A stretch of DNA of 31,513 bases from contig CAYRMO010000021.1 of NCBI GenBank assembly GCA_964425355.1, forward strand, positions 1-31,513, written 5' to 3'. The notes beneath the pieces are model-generated. The model was not told the DNA's origin, made no database searches, and was given only the letters and a program-made list of their open reading frames with translations. This document shows positions 25,209 through 31,513 of this stretch, one piece after another; within the stretch, counting starts at the first letter, position 1; the number at the start of each line of letters is the position of its first letter. The translations under genes were made by a program, and so were the position numbers. Origin of the DNA: Litorimonas sp964425355. Lineage in GTDB: Bacteria > Pseudomonadota > Alphaproteobacteria > Caulobacterales > Maricaulaceae.

Positions 25209-25790
25209 TTAGTCGTCTTTTGGGTCAATCCATCCAATATGGCCATCGGCGCGCTTGAACACGACATTGAGGCCACCATGACGGGCATTGTTGAAAATAA
25301 CGACCCCACTATCGGCTAGACCGAGCTCTAAGGCCGCCATGCCAGGCGTTAAGGTTCTGATTTTGCGGGTGCTCTCAGCAATCACCATAGGTTCATCACT
25401 TACGTCCTGATCCGCACTTTCATCATCATAATCCAAATCCGGCGCGATCGGGTTTTCAACAACAAATAAGGCCGCCTCTTTGGCTTTGGCCTTTTGAGAA
25501 TGATCTTTGAGGCGCCTTTTATAGCGGCGTAAGCGTTTTTCCATATGGGTAAGCGACTCATCAGCGGCAGGATAGGCTTCGTGCGCCTCGCCTTGCGCTT
25601 CCATGGTCGCTCCGGATGGGAGGTGTACAGAACAAATAACCCGAAATCCGGAGCCCTCGCGCGCGACACTCACCTGGGCGTCGCCCTCTCGGTGAATATA
25701 TTTATCCATCATCTCCTCTAATCTGGTTGATATGCGCTCTCTGAGAGCTTGGCTAACATCGATTCCTTTGGAGGCGATTTGGATTTGCAT
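25209..25790 (-). CDS. hpf: Long-form ribosome hibernation promoting factor
   Basis: A 193-aa HPF/RaiA-family protein that silences ribosomes in stationary phase. Residues 1-100 are the ribosome-binding domain (MQIQIASKGIDVSQALRERI, EAYPAADESLTHMEKRLRRYKRRLKDH). Residues ~135-190 are the dimerisation domain of long HPFs (IRTLTPGMAALELGL, VIFNNARHGGLNVVFKRADG, IGWIDP). The open frame runs 47 codons further upstream, but the ATG at 25790 has an AAGGA site and starts at the family N-terminus. rpoN, which often precedes hpf and ptsN, is not here. Confidence 0.93.
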   Translation of the reverse strand: MQIQIASKGIDVSQALRERISTRLEEMMDKYIHREGDAQVSVAREGSGFRVICSVHLPSGATMEAQGEAHEAYPAADESLTHMEKRLRRYKRRLKDHSQKAKAKEAALFVVENPIAPDLDYDDESADQDVSDEPMVIAESTRKIRTLTPGMAALELGLADSGVVIFNNARHGGLNVVFKRADGHIGWIDPKDD

Positions 25791-25895
25791 GGGCATCCTT
25801 TCTGATGGGTCTATCTTATTGCTCACATCTAGCAGATATTTTGGGTGATGTGTAGAAAATCCACGCCTTTTTTTCGATTCAAGCGTAGACAATGT

Positions 25896-26717
25896 ATGAA
25901 CGCGGTTAACCCAACCTTGCAAAGCGCCCATGATCTATGGCGTCAGCTTGCCATTTTACTGGCGGCTCCGCTTATCTGGTTGGCATCATCGCTTTGGCTA
26001 TTCCTTGACTTTGCACGAAATCAGAGTGAATTTTCAGACTTAAGCCTCAACCTTTTGGTCCCGCAGACCTTTGCCTTTGCGATTTGGTTTCCGATTTTCC
26101 TTGGCATTATAGCCTATGGGTGTCTGCAAGCTTTGCGAGTCAATCGAAGCCGAGATGTTTTTCGCCAATCCGGCTGGTGGATCGCGGCTGGGCTATGGGG
26201 CATTATTGCTTGGGGCCTGACAACCGCCTTCGCACCAGATTCAAGCGTTGAAATGCTTGCCTCAATGATTTTCCTCCCTACCATGGTCGCCCTCGTCATC
26301 GGTATGACCAAGATCCACCAAACCCGTCACAATTTAGACGCGCTTGAGCGGGCTTTAATCTTATGGCCTATAAGCCTTATTGCTGGCTGGTGTTCATTGG
26401 CCTTTTTTGTGGGACTTAATGGCGTGGTCTGGAGCTATGTCGAACCGCTGGGATGGGATAGTGTCTGGACGGCTTTGGGGATCCTTGGCCTATCCTTGGG
26501 TTGGATCATCACGATAGTAAAGAAATGGGGTCCAAATCCGGCTTATATATTCCCGGTGATCTGGGGCCTGTCCTTTCTTACCCTGCGACACCTTTCAGAC
26601 GGTGGAACAAATTTGATTGCCTCACTCTCTATTGGCGGCATTCTTGTTCTTACGCTTATGAGCGCACCGCAGCAGTCGAAATTCTTATCTACGACCACTC
26701 AGATTTCACGACCCTAA
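25896..26717 (+). CDS. TspO/MBR-like tryptophan-rich membrane protein
   Basis: A 273-aa integral membrane protein with about eight hydrophobic segments and many Trp residues. The segments QTFAFAIWFPIFLGIIAYG, GWWIAAGLWGIIAWG and WPISLIAGWCSLAFF resemble tryptophan-rich sensory/TspO-related proteins, including the larger multi-helix relatives. Ligand and role are unknown; TspO proteins bind porphyrins or sterols. The frame extends 17 codons upstream to 25845, but the ATG at 25896 gives a normal start and leaves a 105-bp promoter gap to hpf. It ends 20 bp before the convergent DUF805 genes. Confidence 0.6.
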   Translation: MNAVNPTLQSAHDLWRQLAILLAAPLIWLASSLWLFLDFARNQSEFSDLSLNLLVPQTFAFAIWFPIFLGIIAYGCLQALRVNRSRDVFRQSGWWIAAGLWGIIAWGLTTAFAPDSSVEMLASMIFLPTMVALVIGMTKIHQTRHNLDALERALILWPISLIAGWCSLAFFVGLNGVVWSYVEPLGWDSVWTALGILGLSLGWIITIVKKWGPNPAYIFPVIWGLSFLTLRHLSDGGTNLIASLSIGGILVLTLMSAPQQSKFLSTTTQISRP

Positions 26718-26737
26718 AAATTCTCAACTCACGAGCC

Positions 26738-27214
26738 CTATCGAAGCGGATCAAGGCCATATTGATTAGGGCCTTCAGTTCCCGGTAAAGCGTGCCAAAT
26801 CAATTTTCCGATTGAAAAGAAAGGGCCAAATATAGGCAACATGCCTAAGATTAAAAATCCAGCTGTAAACCATCCAGATTGCCCCAAATCATGGAACCGA
26901 CGTATCTCCAGCATAATTTTTGGGACGAAATTCACTAGAGCAAAAACGAATAGTACGAGGATCGAAATTTTTCCACTAACTGCAACCCCAGTCCAACTGG
27001 CTATGATCACATCTGTGTCTTGCGATTTCTCCAAGAAAATCACCTGAAATAATTCTACCGCACCGTCGGCCATGAAAAAGGCTGTAAAAAAGACACCCGT
27101 CATAATGGTTTCATATAGAATGTACCACCAATAGGCTGAGCGTTGCGCGCGGCCTTCCGGGTTAAAATAATTCTTATAAAAGCGTCTAACCGCCTCGCCA
27201 AAATCAAGCATCAT
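26738..27214 (-). CDS. DUF805 membrane protein, copy 4
   Basis: A 158-aa protein with the DUF805 pattern: aromatic-basic N-terminus (NPEGRAQRSAYWWY), four hydrophobic segments, the cytosolic motif IRRFHDLGQSGW and the tail GTEGPNQYGLDP. Function of the family is unknown. Its ATG overlaps the TGA of the preceding copy (ATGA), so it is translationally coupled to it. A second ATG follows immediately. It has a longer central loop (FLEKSQDTD) than the other copies. Confidence 0.85.
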   Translation of the reverse strand: MMLDFGEAVRRFYKNYFNPEGRAQRSAYWWYILYETIMTGVFFTAFFMADGAVELFQVIFLEKSQDTDVIIASWTGVAVSGKISILVLFVFALVNFVPKIMLEIRRFHDLGQSGWFTAGFLILGMLPIFGPFFSIGKLIWHALPGTEGPNQYGLDPLR

Positions 27215-27663
27215 CCAAATATATCCGCGTCAAATCCAAACGGGTCTTTTCCATAATGATTAGACCCATATTGATTGGGACCTTGTGTCCCAGGCATAGC
27301 AAACCATATCATTTGTGCGAACCAAGAAAAAATGACAAATGCATTCGCAAGTATAAACACTAAAACAAGCCAGCCTGTTTGATCAAGATCATGAAATCGA
27401 CGCACTTTGATCGACAAACGTGGAAGCCAACATATCAAATAAAAAATAGCCATTGAAATCATCATGATAGCTGCTGGACTAGAATAACCGTCCGTTGCGG
27501 GGCTTCCCAAAAAAGCTTGGGCAATCACCGCCAAAATAAAAATAGAAATATAAACGATTATTTGAAACAGAGCCGACCACCAAAATTCCGCTCGCGAGGC
27601 CCGGCCTTCGAAATTTACATAATTTCGAAAAAACAAACTAATGGCTTCACCAAATCCAACCAT
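27211..27663 (-). CDS. DUF805 membrane protein, copy 3
   Basis: A 150-aa DUF805 protein: NFEGRASRAEFWWS at the N-terminus, about four membrane segments, VRRFHDLDQTGW, and the tail GTQGPNQYGSNHYGKDPFG, in which the NxYG/DP element looks duplicated. AAGG precedes the ATG. It is most similar in its key motif (RRFHDL) to the copy that follows, suggesting these two are the latest duplication. Confidence 0.85.
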   Translation of the reverse strand: MVGFGEAISLFFRNYVNFEGRASRAEFWWSALFQIIVYISIFILAVIAQAFLGSPATDGYSSPAAIMMISMAIFYLICWLPRLSIKVRRFHDLDQTGWLVLVFILANAFVIFSWFAQMIWFAMPGTQGPNQYGSNHYGKDPFGFDADIFG

Positions 27664-27686
27664 TTCATTTACCTTGCAATCATAAT

Positions 27687-28283
27687 CTACGCGAAAACAT
27701 CGACATTGCCTTGCCCCAACGGGTTTGGACCATAGCGATTTGGACCTCTATGTGAAGGCAAGACATTTAGAATAAATTGCCAGATCGACAAAATTATAAG
27801 CAAGACAAAAAATATCAGAGCAACATAGTCAGCCCCCGAAAAAGGTTCATTCGACAGAGCGCTCCATCCAGGAAACCCACCTGTGAATTTTAGGATAAAT
27901 CGGCTGATTAGCTCGACAGGGATATATGCCATTGGGATATCCAAAACAGCCACTGTGACCGCAAGCCACCCATGCCGTGCCGTATCATGTAGTCGGCGCA
28001 TGCTCTGGAACAAGAGGGGGAAGAATAAAATAATTTGAACGACATTAGTGAGAGGATAGGCATCGAAATCATTCAAAACCCCATCCCATCCATGATCGAC
28101 ATAGCCCTCGCCAAGATTACCCGAAACCCCAAATGGCCATATCCAGTTTTCGAGAAATATAAAACCGAAGACAAAGATAGCGGTAAACAAAAATGTCCAC
28201 CAATATTCAGATCGCGAGGCCCGTCCCGTAAAATCAAATTTGTGGCGCCAGAATGTTTTTATCGCTTGTATGGGGTTTAACAT
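27687..28283 (-). CDS. DUF805 membrane protein, copy 2
   Basis: A 198-aa DUF805 protein, the longest of the four. N-terminal FDFTGRASRSEYWWT, motif MRRLHDTARHGW and tail SHRGPNRYGPNPLGQG. An extra 40-50 residue periplasmic loop (NLGEGYVDHGWDGVLNDFD) and a second extra loop (PVELISRFILKFTGG) distinguish it. The ribosome site is weak. It is followed by the next copy after 23 bp. Confidence 0.85.
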   Translation of the reverse strand: MLNPIQAIKTFWRHKFDFTGRASRSEYWWTFLFTAIFVFGFIFLENWIWPFGVSGNLGEGYVDHGWDGVLNDFDAYPLTNVVQIILFFPLLFQSMRRLHDTARHGWLAVTVAVLDIPMAYIPVELISRFILKFTGGFPGWSALSNEPFSGADYVALIFFVLLIILSIWQFILNVLPSHRGPNRYGPNPLGQGNVDVFA

Positions 28284-28340
28284 AGGTTTTCATATGCATT
28301 GACCCGTTAGGGCACAAGGCATTTCAAAATCCAAAATGGG

Positions 28341-28838
28341 CTAGTTGAAAATATCAAAATTTTGATGTTCTTTCAGGTTTCGACCATAGTCGTTTGGGCC
28401 GGATTGACTGTCCGTAACCAAGAAGATGAACAAGGCGACAGCGTAAATGAAAGCCAGAATCATTAAGACAATCAAAAGGACTTGACTGCCTGGGTAGGTT
28501 TGCCCAGCTTCAATTGAATGGGCAGTCACACCAATCGAGATAATAAAAATAATGAAAAGGAAAAACCAAAAACCAACAATCCACCATCCCGATCGACCCG
28601 TATCATGTAGCCGCCTAACCGTGACGGCGAAGCCAGGCAAAAATATGAAAATGCTATAGACAGCTGAGAGCGTCAATCCGCCCCCGTCCAATACAGGGAA
28701 AAAACGATTCAATAAATACAACACCAATCGCCCGATATAAGTCGCCAAAACCCAGTACCAAAATTCAGATCGACGCGCCCGCCCCGTAAACCCGAAATAT
28801 TGCCGAAGACAGGATTGAACGGCGTCGATCATATTCAT
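28341..28838 (-). CDS. DUF805 membrane protein, copy 1
   Basis: A 165-aa DUF805 protein: FGFTGRARRSEFWYW, about four membrane segments, VRRLHDTGRSGWW and tail SQSGPNDYGRNL. GGGGAGA stands 6 nt before the ATG, the best ribosome site of the four, and this is the first gene of the array, 37 bp downstream of metG. It has the most canonical central motif (LHDTGRSGW), so it may be closest to the ancestral copy. Confidence 0.87.
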   Translation of the reverse strand: MNMIDAVQSCLRQYFGFTGRARRSEFWYWVLATYIGRLVLYLLNRFFPVLDGGGLTLSAVYSIFIFLPGFAVTVRRLHDTGRSGWWIVGFWFFLFIIFIISIGVTAHSIEAGQTYPGSQVLLIVLMILAFIYAVALFIFLVTDSQSGPNDYGRNLKEHQNFDIFN

Positions 28839-28875
28839 GACAAGTCTCCCCTATCGCGCAAAACCAGTTTAATCG

Positions 28876-30597
28876 TCAGGTCGTTTCGCCGCCAAAGCGC
28901 TCTGACCAGCCGGCGATATCTGTATCTTCGATTTTTGTAAATAAGAGCTCAGGCGGGGCAATGGGATGCTCGAGCGGAAGCGCGTCTATCAGGGTCGCAC
29001 TCTCGCCAAAACGCCACGTTCGGTTTGCATCTGGAATATTCATCGCGTCCAAAATTTTGGCCGCTGCATCCGGAATAATGGGTTGGGCAATCACCCCAAA
29101 CAAGGCCACAAGATTTAGCCCGACCCGCACGCCGACAGCCGCCTGATCAACGTCTGTCTTGTAATGGGTCCAAGGCGCAGCCTGTGTTAGATATTCATTC
29201 CCCGTTGCCCAGATCGCGCGCGTTTCCGCCATAGCTTTGCGGAACTCGCGCTTTTCATAAAAACCAACCAAAGCTGGAAGCCGCGTTTTTAGCTCTTTCG
29301 CGATCCAATCTTCAGCCTCACCGGCCTCGCCGCCAGAAGGCACTTTGCCGTCAAATTTGCCGGTGCAATATTTCGTAATCCGGTTCACGAAATTACCCAA
29401 CACATTGGCCAAATCGGAATTCACGCTGGCTCGGAATTCTTCCCAGGTAAAGGCGGTATCTGAGCCCTCGGGCGCATTGGCCATTAAGTGCCAGCGCCAA
29501 TAATCAGACGGGGCAATATCAATGGCTTGATCCATAAACACACCGCGTTTTTCAGAGGTTGAGAATTTCCCGCCATACCAAGTCACCCAATTAAAGGCTT
29601 TGAGTTCATCTACTAATTTCCAGTCCTGGTTGGACCCCATAATCGTCGTGGGGAATGAGAGCGTGTGAAAGGCCACATTATCCTTGCCCATAAATTGCAC
29701 ATAGCGGGTTTTATCCGCCCCCTTATCGACACGCCAATAGGGTTTCCAATCCCCGCCCGTTTGCGCGGCCCAATCCTGTGTCGCGCCAATATAGGCAATG
29801 GGGGCGTCAAACCAGACATAGAAAACTTTGCCCTCAAAGCCGTCGCGAATATTGCCGTCCTTATCAATGACCGGAATACCCCAAGCGAGGTCGCGCGTTA
29901 TCGAGCGGTCTCGCAAACCTTCATCCAGCCATTTCATGGCAATAGATGTGGTCAAGGCCGGCCAATCGGCACGGTGGCTTTCAACCCAGGCCCTGAGATC
30001 ATCACTGAGGACAGATTGTTTCAAATAGAGGTGATTAGTGTCTCGAATTTCAACCTCATGCGAGCCTGACAGGGCGCTATAAGGATCAATCAGATCAATG
30101 GGGTCCAGGAGCTTGCCGCAACTATCACATTGATCGCCACGCGCTTTTTCAAACCCGCAATTCGGGCATGTGCCTTCGACATAGCGATCCGGCAGGTAGC
30201 GTTGATCTGCCACGGAATAGACCTGTTGCGAGACCCGCTCTTCGATAAAGCCGTTTTCCTCAAGCGCCAGCGCGAAAGCTTGTGTGAGCTCGCGCGTGCT
30301 CTGCGATGAAGACCGTCCAAAATAATCATAGCTCAGCTTGAAATCCGCGCCCGCCGATTTTTGCTTCTCATGCATGAGATCACAATAGGCCGCGACATCC
30401 ATGCCCTCGCCCGCTGCGGCAAGTTCCGCCGGCGTGCCATGTTCATCTGTGGCGCAAATATAGAGCACCTCATGCCCCATCAAGCGCATCGCGCGCGCAT
30501 AGACATCGGCCGGCAACATAGAACCCGCCAGATTACCCATATGTTTGACGCCATTAATATAGGGCAAAGCAGAGGTGATAAGGATACGATCAGTCAT
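28876..30597 (-). CDS. metG: Methionyl-tRNA synthetase
   Basis: A 573-aa class I synthetase that charges tRNA-Met. The HIGH-type motif is in YINGVKHMGNLAGS (about residues 14-24), the KMSKS-type motif is KFSTS (344-348), and ATDEHGTPAE is conserved. A zinc knuckle CPNC and CDSC (Cys144, 147, 157, 160) is present. There is no C-terminal tRNA-binding (EMAPII-like) extension, so it is the short monomer-type enzyme. AAGG precedes the ATG. It may drive the DUF805 genes behind it (37-bp gap). Confidence 0.95.
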   Translation of the reverse strand: MTDRILITSALPYINGVKHMGNLAGSMLPADVYARAMRLMGHEVLYICATDEHGTPAELAAAGEGMDVAAYCDLMHEKQKSAGADFKLSYDYFGRSSSQSTRELTQAFALALEENGFIEERVSQQVYSVADQRYLPDRYVEGTCPNCGFEKARGDQCDSCGKLLDPIDLIDPYSALSGSHEVEIRDTNHLYLKQSVLSDDLRAWVESHRADWPALTTSIAMKWLDEGLRDRSITRDLAWGIPVIDKDGNIRDGFEGKVFYVWFDAPIAYIGATQDWAAQTGGDWKPYWRVDKGADKTRYVQFMGKDNVAFHTLSFPTTIMGSNQDWKLVDELKAFNWVTWYGGKFSTSEKRGVFMDQAIDIAPSDYWRWHLMANAPEGSDTAFTWEEFRASVNSDLANVLGNFVNRITKYCTGKFDGKVPSGGEAGEAEDWIAKELKTRLPALVGFYEKREFRKAMAETRAIWATGNEYLTQAAPWTHYKTDVDQAAVGVRVGLNLVALFGVIAQPIIPDAAAKILDAMNIPDANRTWRFGESATLIDALPLEHPIAPPELLFTKIEDTDIAGWSERFGGETT

Positions 30598-30612
30598 GAG
30601 CGCCTTCTATCG

Positions 30613-30630
30613 TGCATTGCCCCGCATGCA
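30613..30630. other. Small hairpin in the metG / DUF1761 gap
   Basis: TGCA-T-TGC-CCC-GCA-TGCA folds into a 7-bp hairpin with one bulged T, about 16-33 bp upstream of the metG start. Together with the terminator-like stem that follows, it suggests structured RNA on the plus strand. Alone it could be chance. Confidence 0.25.
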
Positions 30631-30659
30631 AGCCATCTAGTGCAATTTGAGATGAGTAA

Positions 30660-30705
30660 GACTCAGAAATTGGGCCTATTTTTGCCCATTTTCTGAGTCA
30701 TTTTT
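30660..30705 (+). terminator. Terminator-like hairpin upstream of the DUF1761 gene
   Basis: A 16-bp stem (GACTCAGAAATTGGGC with GCCCATTTTCTGAGTC, one mismatch) and an 8-nt loop are followed by A and five T on the plus strand. No plus-strand gene precedes it; metG runs the other way from 30597. It could end a short RNA begun at about 30600, act as an attenuator for the gene at 30795, or block antisense transcription into metG. Confidence 0.7.
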
Positions 30706-30794
30706 GGGTTTAATCTATCTCAAAATGCACTTAATCACGCAATTTGCGCAAAATCCTATTTTCAGCTACAATCTTCGAAACTGGGGAGGGAAAA

Positions 30795-31247
30795 ATGCCA
30801 AAAATATTCAATACAAGCTGGCTCGCAGTCATTTTAGCAACCATCGTTTTTTATATGATCGGCTTTGCCTGGTACGGGTTTATATTCGAAGCGCAATGGC
30901 TTGAGGCCGCAAATATGACAGCAGAGCAAGCCGACACGATGGCAAAAGACAAAGGTGTAGCCGCCCTCATGGGATTTGGCCTGTTAATTACACTTGCCCA
31001 AGCCCTTGGAATTTTATGGATCATCAATCATGCAGGCGCCAAGCGGATCGGCACATGCCTATCTATTGCCTTTTGGGCGTTCCTTATGATTGGCGGACCG
31101 CTTCTAGCGTATGCCTGTCTTTATGGCGACTATAGCTTGAAAGGTATTCTAATCGATTACGGGCATATCTTGCTGGGTTGGCTGGCCATGTCAGTGATCT
31201 ACGCCTTGTTTCGGGGTAAAGACAGTCTAGCCGCCAATCAGAATTAG
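30795..31247 (+). CDS. DUF1761 family membrane protein
   Basis: A 150-aa protein with four predicted membrane helices. The DUF1761 features are the N-terminal WLAVILATIVFYMIGFAWYG, the EAANMTAEQAD loop, then GFGLLITLAQALGI, the FWAFLMIGGPLLAY helix, and a terminal ILLGWLAMSVIYALF helix. Function unknown. The frame can extend 17 codons upstream to 30744, but the ATG at 30795 has a strong GGGAGGG ribosome site. Confidence 0.85.
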   Translation: MPKIFNTSWLAVILATIVFYMIGFAWYGFIFEAQWLEAANMTAEQADTMAKDKGVAALMGFGLLITLAQALGILWIINHAGAKRIGTCLSIAFWAFLMIGGPLLAYACLYGDYSLKGILIDYGHILLGWLAMSVIYALFRGKDSLAANQN

Positions 31248-31316
31248 GCCATCGGTAGAATTGCCCCGCGCGGTATCGGACCGATCCGCATATGCGACAG
31301 TGGTATATGCGTTCAG

Positions 31317-31345
31317 GGGTGATTTTTTACAGATCACCCGCTTTT
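31317..31345 (+). terminator. Likely terminator of the DUF1761 gene
   Basis: GGGTGAT and ATCACCC form a 7-bp stem with a 9-nt loop, followed by GCTTTT. The T-run is short, so it is a modest intrinsic terminator 70 bp after the stop codon. The rest of the gap to the tRNA holds GCATATGC-type palindromes of no clear role. Confidence 0.55.
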
Positions 31346-31399
31346 AGCGCTTGCCAGACTCGTGAAGGGGCGGTAAATGCCGCGCCACACCAGTCAAGT

Positions 31400-31475
31400 G
31401 CCCCTATAGCTCAGCTGGTAGAGCACCTGATTTGTAATCAGGGGGTCCGCGGTTCAAGTCCGTGTGGGGGCACCA
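31400..31475 (+). tRNA. tRNA-Thr (anticodon TGT)
   Basis: A complete 76-nt cloverleaf with encoded CCA. The acceptor GCCCCTA pairs with TGGGGGC (one G-T). The D-stem is GCTC/GAGC, the anticodon stem CCTGA/TCAGG with loop TTTGTAA gives anticodon TGT (reads ACA, Thr), and the T-loop is TTCAAGT. The discriminator base is A. Confidence 0.97.
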
Positions 31476-31513
31476 TTTTTCACTTATATTTCAATAATAT
31501 AGCAGGTTTGCGG

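Noticed and set aside
1..31513. CRISPR arrays, insertion sequences, integrases or phage genes.
   Set aside because: No regularly spaced repeats, transposase or integrase motifs, or phage structural proteins were seen on either strand.

Overview
The window comes from an alphaproteobacterium, most likely of the stalked/dimorphic Hyphomonadales–Caulobacterales type. The pointers are a DUF1491 protein, a short CHCC zinc-finger protein, a conserved alphaproteobacterial HNH protein, a multi-pass DivJ/PleC-like histidine kinase and possible CtrA-type boxes. GC content looks moderate by eye. Genes are tightly packed, no gap exceeds 300 bp, and I see no insertion sequence, integrase or CRISPR array. 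Most of the window is therefore ordinary chromosome, with one accessory island (about 17.4-20.76 kb).

Layout. 0-7 kb: a tRNA-like 5' half at the left edge, divergent glpK and glpD (glycerol catabolism), a fatty-acid-hydroxylase/sterol-desaturase protein, a SIMPL lipoprotein, a CHCC zinc-finger protein, and an ABC ATPase coupled to an unusual HExxH lipoprotein. 7-15 kb: bioB, a MATE exporter overlapping a DUF1491 gene tail to tail, a large orphan BcsB-like protein with a periodic proline stalk and a strong terminator, a DivJ/PleC-like kinase, and sufE. 14.8-17.2 kb: two tandem paralogous polytopic membrane proteins and an HNH protein with a repeat-rich promoter.

17.4-20.76 kb: a two-gene operon joined by a TGATG overlap. 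A 269-aa protein of unknown function precedes a 781-aa protein. The N-terminal region of the larger protein resembles the ADP-ribosyl-cyclase/CD38-like NAD-consuming toxin domains of bacterial polymorphic toxins. Just upstream lies a decayed second copy of the ~40-codon leader that precedes this toxin-like domain. This is the best candidate for an undescribed system.

20.8-25.8 kb: hpf, ptsN, ppk and ppx on one strand, a starvation/phosphate cluster (ribosome hibernation, nitrogen-PTS, polyphosphate synthesis and breakdown). 25.9-31.5 kb: a TspO-like membrane protein, four consecutive DUF805 paralogs, metG, a terminator-like hairpin with no same-strand gene before it, a DUF1761 protein and tRNA-Thr(TGT).

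All family assignments come from reading motifs by eye. No database search was run.
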